Position numbers and translations under genes: made by a program
Assembly: GCF_030295915.1 (NCBI RefSeq)
Contig: NZ_AP027361.1
Span: 2,294,001-2,358,000 of the forward strand
Direction: 5' to 3'
Origin: Thalassotalea sediminis
Lineage (GTDB): Bacteria > Pseudomonadota > Gammaproteobacteria > Enterobacterales > Alteromonadaceae
Length of the DNA stretch: 64,000 nt
Shown here: positions 1 through 9,382 of the stretch, piece after piece
Position numbering within the stretch: position 1 is the first letter of the stretch
Layout: every line of letters begins with the position of its first letter
Notes under the pieces: model-generated
Databases searched by the model: none
The model's input: only the letters and a program-made list of their open reading frames with translations
Told to the model about the DNA's origin: nothing

Positions 1-1151
1 AGTGCAAGAGATATACGAATACACCCTTGAACACCTAAGTATTCCATTAATGGCATGGCACAATGGTGCCCTACTCTTACCGCAACTCCTTTACTATCCA
101 AATAAGTAGCTACGTCTTGCTGATGTTCTCCAGCAATATTAAATGAGAAAATAGCGATATCTGGTTGCCCATTTGTTAGCATATTAAGCGAAGGAATACT
201 TAACAATTGCTGATAGGCATATGCCGTTAAAGACGCTTCATAACCACTTGCTTCTTTTTGCGCTTGAATAAATGATATCGCCGCCCTAAAGCTAATTATA
301 CCTGCGATATTTGGCGTCCCTGTTTCAAATTTATGTGGTAGTACATTAAACGTAGTGCCTGAATTAAAACTCACTTTCTTAATCATCTCGCCACCAGTTT
401 TATACGGCGGCATAAGCTCAAGCAACTCAGATTTACCAAATAAACAACCTACTCCAGTTGGACCATACATTTTATGAGCAGAAAAAACCAAGAAGTCACA
501 ATCTAACTGTTGGACATCAAGTGGATAATGCGCAATGGATTGCGCAGCATCTATAAGCACTTTAGCGCCAACTTGTTTAGCACGCTGAATAATGTGCTCG
601 ATAGGGTTACATTTTCCAATCACGTTGGAAATATGACTAACAGCTACTAATCGCGTTCTGTCAGTTATTAAACGTTCAAACGATGAAAGATCTAACACTC
701 CTGTATCTAATAGCTCAATGACTTTAACCTGAATACCTAATTGTTGCTCAAGCTGTTGCCATGGCACAATATTGGCGTGATGTTCCGCATGACTAACAAT
801 AACTTCATCGCCAGCAACTAATTGCGAACTACCCCACGATTGCGCGACAAGATTGATTGCCTCTGTTGTGCCACTGGTCCAAATTATTTCATGTGCATGC
901 TTAGCATTAATAAACGTTTGCACAGCCTTACGTGAATTTTCAAACTCTGTAGTTGCTGCACTTGCTAACGTATGTGCAGCGCGATGAACGTTGGCATTAC
1001 TCGTCTGGTAATAAGCTTTTATTGCATCAATTACAGCGATGGGCTTTTGCGTTGTTGCCGCATTATCAAAGTAAATACAGTCGTTACCATTTACCTTTTG
1101 ATTTAAAAGAGGAAATAAATTTCGTATTTGCGTTGTTTGTTCAGACGTCAT
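1..1151 (-). CDS. Group II cysteine desulfurase (SufS/CsdA type), 3' end cut by window edge
   Basis: PLP enzyme that removes sulfur from L-cysteine as an enzyme-bound persulfide for Fe-S cluster or other sulfur-transfer pathways. I translated it by hand from the ATG at 1151. The N-terminal YFDNAATTQKP motif, the PLP-lysine motif FSAHKMYGPTGVG and the active-site cysteine motif VRVGHHCAMPL are all clear. The last of these is the group II form. The reading frame is still open at base 1, so only the last few residues are missing. No partner (sufE/csdE, sufBCD) is visible, so SufS and CsdA cannot be told apart. The cysteine motif resembles E. coli SufS, while the following LGVQGCIR segment resembles CsdA. 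The gene stands alone on this strand, with about 370 bases before the next gene. Confidence 0.93.
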   Translation of the reverse strand, partial: MTSEQTTQIRNLFPLLNQKVNGNDCIYFDNAATTQKPIAVIDAIKAYYQTSNANVHRAAHTLASAATTEFENSRKAVQTFINAKHAHEIIWTSGTTEAINLVAQSWGSSQLVAGDEVIVSHAEHHANIVPWQQLEQQLGIQVKVIELLDTGVLDLSSFERLITDRTRLVAVSHISNVIGKCNPIEHIIQRAKQVGAKVLIDAAQSIAHYPLDVQQLDCDFLVFSAHKMYGPTGVGCLFGKSELLELMPPYKTGGEMIKKVSFNSGTTFNVLPHKFETGTPNIAGIISFRAAISFIQAQKEASGYEASLTAYAYQQLLSIPSLNMLTNGQPDIAIFSFNIAGEHQQDVATYLDSKGVAVRVGHHCAMPLMEYLGVQGCIRISLA

Positions 1152-1238
1152 TAAACCATAAAAATAGCATCATAAATTTGCAAAGAGTATAACGCATCCT
1201 TAATGCTTATTTTTAATAATATTTCGCTGTTAGTTACT

Positions 1239-1265
1239 TTTTTGTCTTATGTAAAAAGACAAAAA
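1239..1265. promoter_or_regulatory. Perfect 10-bp inverted repeat in the intergenic region
   Basis: The arms TTTTTGTCTT (1239-1248) and AAGACAAAAA (1256-1265) are perfectly complementary around a 7-base spacer. The repeat lies about 90 bases upstream of the cysteine desulfurase start and just before a small plus-strand ORF. It could be an operator or a weak hairpin. It has no G/C-rich stem, so it is not a convincing terminator. Confidence 0.35.
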
Positions 1266-1305
1266 TTTACTATAACTTAATAAGGTAAATTGCTTGGTGT
1301 ACATC

Positions 1306-1500
1306 ATGACATTATTTTCGTGGTTTAATGCAAAAGATAATTCTTCCATCTCCTCAACGAAAGCTCTCACACACGTTGTTAGTAATAAACAAACAAGTAA
1401 CTGGCCAACAGCTCACACGCCAGTGCTTAAATCGCAACGATTAAGGCAACTCAGACCCCTGAGATCGATTAGCGCGACCAAGTCTTATAGCAAAAACTAA
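1306..1500 (+). CDS. Possible small basic protein, unrecognised
   Basis: Open frame of 64 codons from the ATG at 1306. An upstream TTG at 1294 sits about 7 bases after an AAGG-like ribosome site and is an alternative start. The product begins MTLFSWFNAKDN and ends in a Ser/Arg/Lys-rich tail. I recognise no family or domain. It is the only plausible coding content in the 368 bases between the desulfurase and the metalloprotease gene. Coding status is uncertain. Confidence 0.25.
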   Translation: MTLFSWFNAKDNSSISSTKALTHVVSNKQTSNWPTAHTPVLKSQRLRQLRPLRSISATKSYSKN

Positions 1501-1519
1501 CAAAATAACTTAACAAGTA

Positions 1520-2887
1520 TTACTGCATCATCTGCTTATTAACTAGATGACTTGGCATAAGGTATTGGTGTGTATTGTTTCGTAACAACTGCCAATAAAG
1601 CGCTGGCGTATCGAGTTCAAAATATTCAAGCTTGGTGCGCACGTTTAGCGGCTTAAATGCTAAAATCTTATTGTTATTTTCTTGATTAGCTTGTCGCTTA
1701 CCTAAGCATGTTCTCGCAGGAAATAAGCCAATATTATTTTGCTTTTCTTTATCTGTGCCCAGACGCCATCCTTGACCTTCAGGTTTGAGTATTGGTGTAG
1801 ATGCTAAAATGCGCTCACGCCACGGAAGCTGTTGTAGTATTTGCTCGCGTACGCTTTCTCGTTCACCTAAATAAACTTTATCTTCTAATACCGCAATATT
1901 ATGAGCAAATGGCGCTTTCTGTTCCTGAGCACATCGCTGATGATTACTGGGTAACGGGTATTCGTCAACAAAACCTAACGTATGCAGTAATTCATGCACT
2001 AATACATCGGTAGTGTCTTTTTGATCAATATAAATAATACCATGATTAACGTTTGCGCCCCCTTTGGGGTACATGACTAAAAGATAGTTAACATCTGTCA
2101 AAGAGTGAGTTTGCCAAACATTAATCTTGCATTGAATTCGCTCACTTTCCTGATGAAAACAATGCAAACTCTCTATCGGTTGATATAAGGGTTTTTCAAA
2201 ACAAACAAAGTTACTTATTTGCGAAGATGCCAAAGTTTCAATATGTTTAAGCAATAAAGACAAGTCAGCTAGACGCGTGGCAATAGGTTGTATATTTATC
2301 GGGCAACTCTTAGCTGCTACTAATTGTTGCTCGAAAATTGAAAAATGACTAACGACGTTTAATAACTCAGCGTTTGGATAATGTCTCGATAACCGATTTA
2401 TTCGTTGCAGATAGTTATTTTTATTTCCTTCAATCAGTGCTGATGCCACGGCTAACTCAAGCAAGGCTTTATTATCAGGTATTATCGATAATAGTCGTTC
2501 CGCTTTATCATATTGTTGGTATTGCCAATAGTAATTTACGAGTTCAACCAAGGCTTTTTCATTACCATTTTGCGCGGCATTATTAAGCCAAAATAGGTAT
2601 AGTTCTTCTCTGCCTTGCTTATCGTAGAAGTTTGCAATTTCTGCAGCTATTGTTGGGTTTTGTTGAGAAAGTTTAACGCTAGCTTTTAACCAATCCATAT
2701 CGCCTAGTTCAGAATGCCTACGGACAAAATGGTAATAACTTGCTAATTGACGCTCTTCGCCATAAATCTGCACCCATTTAGGTGCAATATCACGTTGAAA
2801 CGCTATATTAGCAATGTCATCAAAAAATATAATGCACGTAACCGTGCAAAATAAAAAAATCGCTATGACTAGGTTTTTCCAAACCAT
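1520..2887 (-). CDS. Membrane-anchored HELLH zinc metalloprotease-like protein with helical repeats
   Basis: 455 residues. An N-terminal hydrophobic segment (about 3-22) predicts a signal anchor. Residues about 40-220 look like helical TPR/Sel1-like repeats (for example NNAAQNGNEKALVELVNYYW). The C-terminal part has HELLH at 298-302 followed by GFVDEY at 305-310. This HExxH...DEY arrangement resembles M64-type and related metallopeptidases, so a zinc protease acting at the periplasmic face is inferred. The gene starts 8 bases after the nlpI stop and should be co-transcribed with it. NlpI is a protease adaptor in E. coli, which makes this pairing notable. The substrate is unknown, and the exact peptidase family needs a profile search. 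Confidence 0.75.
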   Translation of the reverse strand: MVWKNLVIAIFLFCTVTCIIFFDDIANIAFQRDIAPKWVQIYGEERQLASYYHFVRRHSELGDMDWLKASVKLSQQNPTIAAEIANFYDKQGREELYLFWLNNAAQNGNEKALVELVNYYWQYQQYDKAERLLSIIPDNKALLELAVASALIEGNKNNYLQRINRLSRHYPNAELLNVVSHFSIFEQQLVAAKSCPINIQPIATRLADLSLLLKHIETLASSQISNFVCFEKPLYQPIESLHCFHQESERIQCKINVWQTHSLTDVNYLLVMYPKGGANVNHGIIYIDQKDTTDVLVHELLHTLGFVDEYPLPSNHQRCAQEQKAPFAHNIAVLEDKVYLGERESVREQILQQLPWRERILASTPILKPEGQGWRLGTDKEKQNNIGLFPARTCLGKRQANQENNNKILAFKPLNVRTKLEYFELDTPALYWQLLRNNTHQYLMPSHLVNKQMMQ

Positions 2888-2895
2888 CGTTAAAC

Positions 2896-3831
2896 TTATG
2901 AGCCAGGTAAACTAACTTGTTGATTTCTAAGTAAATCCAATTCCAATTTTGCATAACGATGTTCAACAAACTCATAGACATTGGTACTTAATGCAAGTTT
3001 ATAAAAGTTTGCCGCAGCTCTTTTATGCCCCTGCAGTAAATTTAATTTGCCTAAATAGAAGTAAGCTTCACATAAACGTTCGCTAAACTGCTTATTCGAG
3101 TGAATATTTTGAGTAACCAATTCGATAAATTGACTCTGCGAAATAGTCCCTGCATACAGATTGACAATTGATTTTGCCCAAACATCATCACTAATGTTCT
3201 TAGCTCTAACTTTCAAATTCTTTAACGCTTCGACTGCGTCTACTTTATATTCACCAATAAAAAGCCATAAAAGTCGATAAGGATCATCGATACTCTGTTG
3301 GTAGAACTCATTTAAGTCATCAACGGCTAACGACGCTCTATCACCATAATAAAGTGCTATACCTCTATTTAAATAGGCATATTCATGTTCAGGTGATAAT
3401 TCAAGTGTCGCATCGAAAGATTCATATGCTTGTTCAAACTCTTGTAATTGGGTGTAATGGATACCCAAAAAATTATATGCCTCGACCAAATCAGGTTTTA
3501 AACGTAAAGCGCGGTTAAAGTCTAACCTCGCTAATGAGCGTAATCCTACACTGTCATAGATAACACCGCGATCATAAAAAAGCTGCGCTCGCTGCTCATC
3601 GGTAATATCAGCACGGTGAATAACATCAGTCATTCTTGCTATAGCAACTTCACTTTTATAATTGATCGGTAATGGCTCAGCGATCACTAATTGATCGATA
3701 TAATTATTTGATGATGAAGTTGTTGTAACACAACCTTGTAGAACAAACACTAGCCCTAATACCAACGACGAAGATAATAATACTTTCACGAATAACTCAG
3801 CCTTTTTAATTTGTCTTTTGATTATACTCAT
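2896..3831 (-). CDS. nlpI: NlpI-like TPR lipoprotein
   Basis: 311 residues. A long signal peptide ends in the lipobox VLQGC (cysteine near residue 34). Several TPR motifs follow, such as YNFLGIHYTQLQEFEQAYESF and AYLNRGIALYYG. NlpI is an outer-membrane lipoprotein that in E. coli works as an adaptor for periplasmic proteases and peptidoglycan enzymes. Position directly downstream of pnp is the conserved context and supports the name. A terminator separates it from pnp, so it may rely on read-through or its own promoter. The metalloprotease-like gene follows after 8 bases. Confidence 0.88.
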   Translation of the reverse strand: MSIIKRQIKKAELFVKVLLSSSLVLGLVFVLQGCVTTTSSSNNYIDQLVIAEPLPINYKSEVAIARMTDVIHRADITDEQRAQLFYDRGVIYDSVGLRSLARLDFNRALRLKPDLVEAYNFLGIHYTQLQEFEQAYESFDATLELSPEHEYAYLNRGIALYYGDRASLAVDDLNEFYQQSIDDPYRLLWLFIGEYKVDAVEALKNLKVRAKNISDDVWAKSIVNLYAGTISQSQFIELVTQNIHSNKQFSERLCEAYFYLGKLNLLQGHKRAAANFYKLALSTNVYEFVEHRYAKLELDLLRNQQVSLPGS

Positions 3832-3871
3832 GCCATTACTGAAAGCGAGCAGTTATCAGCCCTGTTTATAC

Positions 3872-3897
3872 AAAAAAAGGAGCCTAAGGCTCCTTTT
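3872..3897 (-). terminator. Rho-independent terminator after pnp
   Basis: Stem AAAAGGAGCC (3875-3884) with GGCTCCTTTT (3888-3897) and a 3-base loop. Read on the minus strand it ends in a run of seven T (complement of 3872-3878). It lies between the pnp stop and the nlpI start. Confidence 0.85.
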
Positions 3898-3914
3898 CTT
3901 TATATGAGTATCAC

Positions 3915-6044
3915 TTACTCAGCAGATGAATCGTCTGATGATTCTTCAGGTTGTGCTGGTTTTTCGATACACTCTTTCATGCTTAAACGAACACGGCCTT
4001 GACGGTCAACTTCAAGCACTTTCACAGTCACTTCTTGACCTTCAGATAGCACATCAGTTACTGCGTTTACACGCTCATGCGCGATTTGTGAAATATGCAC
4101 TAAACCATCTTTACCTGGTAACACATTGACAAATGCACCAAAATCTACGATACGAACAACTTTACCTGTGTATACAGAGCCCACTTCAATTTCAGCTGTT
4201 AAAGCTTCTATACGTGAAATAGCATCTTTTGCTTGCTCGCCGTCAGTTGCTGCAATTTTAACGGTACCATCATCTTCGATTTCGATTGTCGTACCCGTTT
4301 CTTCAGTAAGCTGACGAATAGTAGCGCCACCTTTACCGATAACGTCACGAATCTTATCAGCGTTAATTTTCATCGTGTGGATACGAGGCGCAAATTCAGA
4401 GATATCGTCACGAGCACCATTAATCGCTTGATCCATAACAGAAAGAATGTGTGTACGTGCACCTTTTGCTTGGTTCAATGCAATTTGCATGATTTCTTTT
4501 GTGATACCTTCGATTTTGATATCCATTTGTAAAGCAGTAATACCGTCAGTTGTACCCGCTACTTTAAAGTCCATATCACCCAGATGATCTTCATCACCTA
4601 AAATGTCAGAAAGTACAACGAAGTCGTCACCTTCTTTTACAAGACCCATTGCAATACCAGCTACAGATGCTTTGATTGGTACACCTGCATCCATCAATGC
4701 TAATGATGTACCACAAACAGAAGCCATAGATGAAGAACCATTTGATTCCGTAATTTCAGACACTACACGTACTGCATAAGGAAATTCTTCAGCAGAAGGC
4801 ATAACCGCTAAAATACCGCGTTTAGCTAAACGACCATGGCCAATTTCACGACGTTTCGGTGAACCAACAAAGCCCGTTTCACCAACACAGTATGGAGGAA
4901 AGTTATAGTGCAACATAAAGTTGTCTGTTTTCTCACCCATAATCGTATCAATACGTTGCGCATCACGTTGTGTACCTAATGTTGCAGTAACTAATGCTTG
5001 CGTTTCGCCACGCGTAAATACCGCTGAACCATGAGTTCTAGGTAGTACACCTGTCATTACATCTAATGCACGAATCATTTCTGGGTCACGACCATCAATA
5101 CGCGGCGAGCCTTGAGTAATACGACCACGTACAACATTTTTCTCTAAATCGTGAAATAAATCTTTTGCTTCTTGAACATTGAGTTCAGCATCAGCTTCTT
5201 CTAACTGTGCAATTACCGCATTACGGATTTCAGCGACTTTTTCGTAACGTGCTGCTTTCTCAGTGATTTGATAAGCTTCGTTTACTTGCTCAGCCGCTAA
5301 TTCAGCAATCTTTGTTGCTAAATCAACGTTTTTCTCTGGAGCTTTCCAATCCCATGAAGGTGTGCCTACTTCAGCAGCAAATTCGTTAATCGCTGTAATA
5401 GCCGTTTGCATTTGCTCATGACCATAAACAACTGCGCCTAACATTACTTCTTCTGATAATACGTCAGCTTCTGATTCAACCATTAGTACCGCTGATTCAG
5501 TACCTGAAACAACAAGATCAAGTTGAGACGTTTCAAGCTCAGTTTGAGAAGGGTTAAGTAAATATTTACCTTCAGAATAGCCAACACGAGCCGCACCTAC
5601 AGGACCATTAAAAGGAGTACCTGAAATAGCTAATGCAGCAGATGTACCTAATAAAGAAATAATATCAGGCGAAATTTCTGGGTTTGCAGAAACGACTGTA
5701 ATAATAACCTGTACTTCATTAGTGAAGCCTTCTGGAAACAACGGGCGAATTGGGCGATCAATTAATCGCGCAATTAATGTTTCTTCTTCAGAAGGACGAC
5801 CTTCACGTTTGAAAAAACCACCTGGGATTTTACCAGCAGCGTATGTACGCTCTTGGTAGTTAACTGTTAATGGGAAGAAGTCTTGACCTTCTACCGCTTC
5901 TTTTTTAGCAACAACAGAGACTAATACTGATGTATCGTCCATGCTAGCCATAACAGCAGCAGTTGCTTGACGTGCAATAGCACCTGTTTCCAATGTGACT
6001 GTGTGTTCGCCAAATTGGAAAGATTTAGTTACTGGATTGAACAT
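3915..6044 (-). CDS. pnp: Polyribonucleotide nucleotidyltransferase (PNPase)
   Basis: 709 residues, the usual size. It is a phosphorolytic 3'-5' exoribonuclease and degradosome component. Two RNase PH domains are present, the second including [11 protein letters not shown] and [19 protein letters not shown]. They are followed by a KH domain ([20 protein letters not shown]) and an S1 domain ([23 protein letters not shown]). The usual upstream partner rpsO is absent: the 402 bases upstream hold no ribosomal protein gene and are shared with a divergent protease gene. Confidence 0.98.
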   Translation of the reverse strand: MFNPVTKSFQFGEHTVTLETGAIARQATAAVMASMDDTSVLVSVVAKKEAVEGQDFFPLTVNYQERTYAAGKIPGGFFKREGRPSEEETLIARLIDRPIRPLFPEGFTNEVQVIITVVSANPEISPDIISLLGTSAALAISGTPFNGPVGAARVGYSEGKYLLNPSQTELETSQLDLVVSGTESAVLMVESEADVLSEEVMLGAVVYGHEQMQTAITAINEFAAEVGTPSWDWKAPEKNVDLATKIAELAAEQVNEAYQITEKAARYEKVAEIRNAVIAQLEEADAELNVQEAKDLFHDLEKNVVRGRITQGSPRIDGRDPEMIRALDVMTGVLPRTHGSAVFTRGETQALVTATLGTQRDAQRIDTIMGEKTDNFMLHYNFPPYCVGETGFVGSPKRREIGHGRLAKRGILAVMPSAEEFPYAVRVVSEITESNGSSSMASVCGTSLALMDAGVPIKASVAGIAMGLVKEGDDFVVLSDILGDEDHLGDMDFKVAGTTDGITALQMDIKIEGITKEIMQIALNQAKGARTHILSVMDQAINGARDDISEFAPRIHTMKINADKIRDVIGKGGATIRQLTEETGTTIEIEDDGTVKIAATDGEQAKDAISRIEALTAEIEVGSVYTGKVVRIVDFGAFVNVLPGKDGLVHISQIAHERVNAVTDVLSEGQEVTVKVLEVDRQGRVRLSMKECIEKPAQPEESSDDSSAE

Positions 6045-6446
6045 TAATTTTTTACCTTTTATTCAAAATATTCTTACTATCCAATCTGTACAATTATTTA
6101 TTCACTTCTACGCGATATACACAAACACGAATAAACAAATAATTATACAGTTTGGAACTTTAACTTTGCTGACTTATTTCAGCACGGGACATTATACTGA
6201 GTAAGTCAAGTTTTGCTAGGTCAATTAACGAATTTCTTGTGTAAAAAAGAAGACATTGCGTAGATATTGCACTCTTTATAATATAATCCACCCAACATCT
6301 GTGTTTTAACCCTAATGATAAATAAAGCTTCATTCATTATGACTACTTAAGGTTTATTCTTTTTTTAACAATTTAACTATAATTATCATCGTCATCTTTT
6401 TATACTTGCCCTTCTTTGATTCCAGCGTATAGCACAAAAAAGTAGC
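6045..6446. other. AT-rich divergent intergenic region, pnp / site-2 protease
   Basis: 402 bases with no convincing ORF. It must hold the pnp promoter and leader on the minus strand and the promoter of the protease gene on the plus strand. I see no rpsO and no clear RNase III-type long hairpin such as the one in the E. coli pnp leader. Confidence 0.6.
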
Positions 6447-7460
6447 ATGAAAAAACTCGCATTTAAGTTTAACGGCTTACACTTTACCGTTTTTGTAAAC
6501 GACTCTGAGATTATCCAGGTCTACTGCGACCAACAAGCACTTGGTTTAACCGCGCTAAGTACAGATATTCAAGCCTGCCAAATTAACGAACAGCACATCC
6601 AATTCGATACTGCACATTTGCAAGCATCACAAATAGGTATTGCTACTAATGATTCTCCTTTTGAATACATTGAAATACCGTCACTGCCTGAAGAAAAGAA
6701 AACAGGTTGGTTAGGGTTAGCAGCTTTGGGGATTAAAGTATTTAAAAGTGCTAAAGTTGTAAAAGCAGCGCTTGCTGGTGCTTCTGTGGCCGGTTATGCA
6801 TGGCTATTTACCTTTGAATTTGCCATGATGTTGATCGCTTGTTTAGTGGTGCATGAATATGGCCATGTACGTGCAATGAAATACTTCGGCATCAAAACCA
6901 AAGGGATATATTTAATCCCTTTTGTCGGAGGATTAGCAGTAAGTGATGATAAAATAACTACACGCTGGCAAGATGTTGTCATTTCATTAATGGGTCCGGC
7001 GTTTGGCCTTATTACCACATTTCTTGGTGTGGTACTTTACTACCTTACCGATATGGAGATATTTGCTGGTGTCGCGGTATTAAGTGCGCTATTGAATCTT
7101 TTTAATTTACTGCCCATTTTACCGCTAGACGGTGGACACGTGCTGAAAAGCATAAGCTTTTCTATGCGTTCTTGGATCGGTTTATTAGCCTGTATGGCAG
7201 GTGTAGCTTTAGGTCTTTGGGTAAGTTATGCCTTCGGCCTTATGTTGTTAGTCTTTTTTATTTTTATCGGTAGTCTAGAAATTATTTTTGAATGGAAAAA
7301 CAGACATCAATCACATCTAATACCATTAGACCGATACGGACAAGTATTCTCTGCCGTTATGTATGCAATCGTCGTTACAGGTCACGTTATGGTTATGATG
7401 CACTTTGCAGATGCAGATAACGTTATTCTCAATTTACCAATGAAGATTCTTTCAAGCTAA
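6447..7460 (+). CDS. Site-2 protease family (M50) membrane metalloprotease
   Basis: 337 residues. The N-terminal ~85 residues form a soluble domain, followed by several membrane segments from about residue 115. The zinc motif HEYGH lies at 136-140, and the second M50 motif NLLPILPLDGGH at 220-231 supplies the third ligand (Asp). Family members cut transmembrane substrates inside the bilayer. No PDZ domain is seen, unlike RseP, so this is a general S2P-like protein whose substrate cannot be inferred. It is monocistronic, divergent from pnp and convergent with the Hsp70-like gene. Confidence 0.88.
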   Translation: MKKLAFKFNGLHFTVFVNDSEIIQVYCDQQALGLTALSTDIQACQINEQHIQFDTAHLQASQIGIATNDSPFEYIEIPSLPEEKKTGWLGLAALGIKVFKSAKVVKAALAGASVAGYAWLFTFEFAMMLIACLVVHEYGHVRAMKYFGIKTKGIYLIPFVGGLAVSDDKITTRWQDVVISLMGPAFGLITTFLGVVLYYLTDMEIFAGVAVLSALLNLFNLLPILPLDGGHVLKSISFSMRSWIGLLACMAGVALGLWVSYAFGLMLLVFFIFIGSLEIIFEWKNRHQSHLIPLDRYGQVFSAVMYAIVVTGHVMVMMHFADADNVILNLPMKILSS

Positions 7461-7462
7461 GC

Positions 7463-7499
7463 GAGTAAGAAAGCCTGTCATTGACGGGCTTTCTTACTC
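7463..7499. terminator. Bidirectional hairpin terminator
   Basis: A 13-bp stem of GAGTAAGAAAGCC (7463-7475) with the complementary arm ending at 7499, extended inward by GTCA/TGAC. It lies between the convergent protease gene and the Hsp70-like gene, so it can serve both. Confidence 0.75.
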
Positions 7500-7512
7500 T
7501 TAACAGTACGTC

Positions 7513-8871
7513 TTAACGAAATATCTTACTTGCCCAGCGTGTTAAACCAGCTGTTACACTGCCGAAGTGATCACCAATCACTAGCTCAGCATCTGTAAAC
7601 TGTTGTTTAATAAATTCACTGATCACCGGTGATTTAGCCGTTCCGCCCGTAACAAATATGACATCAGGGCTGCAGTTCGCTTGTACCATGGTATCTCGCA
7701 TTAATCGGCTAATAACCTGTAATTCTTTGTTACATGCCTGTTGAAAAAGCGCTCTATCAACAGACTGCATTAATGTCTGATCTAGAAAAGTTAAATCAAC
7801 CGAATGCTTATCTGAATTAGATAATGATATTTTCGCTCTTTCTGCACTATTAACTAGCTGATAGCTTAACCTTTCTCGATATAATTTATATAAGCGACTA
7901 ACTAACTCAGGTTGCTCCGCGTCACGCTGTAAAGATTGCAAAAATCGACCATTAGCCGCACTATAAAATGCCGTTTGCTCATTAATATTATTAATTGCTA
8001 CAGCCTGCCAATAACTGTTTGTGGGCATAGGTTTACCCGTTTTTAACTGACTAGTAGCCCCTAAGTTTGGCATTAACCCACGAAAAGCTAACTGAATATC
8101 AAAGTCGTTACCGCCAACACGTTCACCGGCATGCGCTAATAATTGAGCACTACGATCTACACTATCTACATATTGAGGCCCCATTAAAATCATTGAACAA
8201 TCAGTCGTTCCGCCACCAATATCGACAACTAAAACACGCTTTTCAGCATGTAGTGATGCTTCATATTCAAAGCCTGCAGCAACAGGTTCAAACTGAAATT
8301 CAACATCGGAAAAACCAACACGTTTAGCCGCATTCGTTAAAATATCTATCGCTTGTTGATTACTTTCTTCACCCTTTAAACCTTGAAAGTTTATTGGTCT
8401 ACCTATCACGGCCTGATGAATGTTTTGCTTAAGTGACGCTTCCGTTTGCTGTTTTACATGAGCCATCATGGCCGCAACAATATCTTCGAATAAATCAACC
8501 TGCGGCTGCTTTAAACCACTTGCGCCCAAAAATGATTTTGGTGATTTAATATAATAGCCTTCATCTGGTTCGGCTAAATAATTTGCCAAAGCGTTGTCTC
8601 CAAAAGACAACTCACTGGATATGCCATCTAAAGAGAGTTCTCTAAGAACTGCTTGTCCTTTTTGTAATGGCTGCATACGACGTTTTTTGAATAGCTCCTG
8701 TTCTGCTGATGATAGCTGCGAAAACAACCAACTGACAATAATGTCTCTATCAGGAGCATAAAGTGTAGAAGGCATTAAATTGCCGTGTGCGGGTAGATTG
8801 ACCATTTTAGGACAATTATTTTCCATTACACCAACCGCACAATTAGATGTACCATAATCGAAACCGATCAT
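7513..8871 (-). CDS. yegD: Hsp70-family chaperone-like ATPase YegD
   Basis: 452 residues, close to E. coli YegD. The protein is an actin/Hsp70-fold ATPase without the DnaK substrate-binding domain. Phosphate 1 motif IGFDYGTSNCAVGV is at the N-terminus, phosphate 2 motif VLVVDIGGGTTDCSMI in the middle, and adenosine motif VIFVTGGTAKSPVI near the C-terminus. The in vivo role is poorly defined. The gene is monocistronic. Confidence 0.92.
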   Translation of the reverse strand: MIGFDYGTSNCAVGVMENNCPKMVNLPAHGNLMPSTLYAPDRDIIVSWLFSQLSSAEQELFKKRRMQPLQKGQAVLRELSLDGISSELSFGDNALANYLAEPDEGYYIKSPKSFLGASGLKQPQVDLFEDIVAAMMAHVKQQTEASLKQNIHQAVIGRPINFQGLKGEESNQQAIDILTNAAKRVGFSDVEFQFEPVAAGFEYEASLHAEKRVLVVDIGGGTTDCSMILMGPQYVDSVDRSAQLLAHAGERVGGNDFDIQLAFRGLMPNLGATSQLKTGKPMPTNSYWQAVAINNINEQTAFYSAANGRFLQSLQRDAEQPELVSRLYKLYRERLSYQLVNSAERAKISLSNSDKHSVDLTFLDQTLMQSVDRALFQQACNKELQVISRLMRDTMVQANCSPDVIFVTGGTAKSPVISEFIKQQFTDAELVIGDHFGSVTAGLTRWASKIFR

Positions 8872-9382
8872 TGCTTCCCCCTACGTGATAAAAAGCCGCG
8901 TAGCTTAAGGTTGATAAATCAAGAGTGCAAGTAAAAACCAAATAACTAAGTCAAATGTCATCAAAATAGCACCTTTAAATGAAGTGGTTATCTAACTGAG
9001 TACAAGAAATAATAATGGAAGATAAATAATCCACATGCGTAACAGGAGGCTTTAACAAAGCTCCCTCTGTGAAAGCTTACTTCTTTCAGCTTTTACTGAG
9101 TTTCATCGTAAAATGCTTTCATCGATTGTTTCCCATTGATAACTCCCTCAGTGCCCTATTATCGCTTCAAAGGGAGTCGGCATACATCATACCTATCGCT
9201 AAATAACGAAAAGATCTATCACTGCTATTTTGCATTAATATGCGACTTGGAAACCATTCAATTGATACTTTTAAAAATAAGCTTTACGGGCGAAGCCCCA
9301 GCAGAACGTTCACCACCTCCATAGGAAGTGGTTTTGAATTAACCATAAAAAAGCCGGCTTAAATGCCGGCTTTACTCAACAA
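8872..9382. other. 511-base non-coding region with hairpins, possible repeat or transposase remnant
   Basis: Upstream of yegD and beyond the etfD terminator. It holds an imperfect inverted repeat at 9044-9066, arms ACTCCCT/AGGGAGT at 9142-9148 and 9171-9177, and a hairpin at 9311-9331 (ACCACCTCC / GGAAGTGGT around ATA). The segment near 9285-9330, with GGCGAAGCCCCAGCAGAACG, resembles REP-like sequences I associate with transposons in related genomes. That association is from memory only. An open frame at 9136-9324 ends in GEAPAERSPPP and could be a relic. Confidence 0.35.
9347..9373 (-). terminator. Rho-independent terminator after etfD
   Basis: Stem AAAGCCGGC (9350-9358) with GCCGGCTTT (9365-9373) and a 6-base loop. 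The minus-strand 3' side runs into T residues. It begins 10 bases after the etfD stop. Confidence 0.85.

Noticed and set aside
9136-9324. 62-codon plus-strand frame ending GEAPAERSPPP
   Set aside because: No ribosome site or recognised domain, and it runs through hairpins. Kept only as a possible relic inside the non-coding region.
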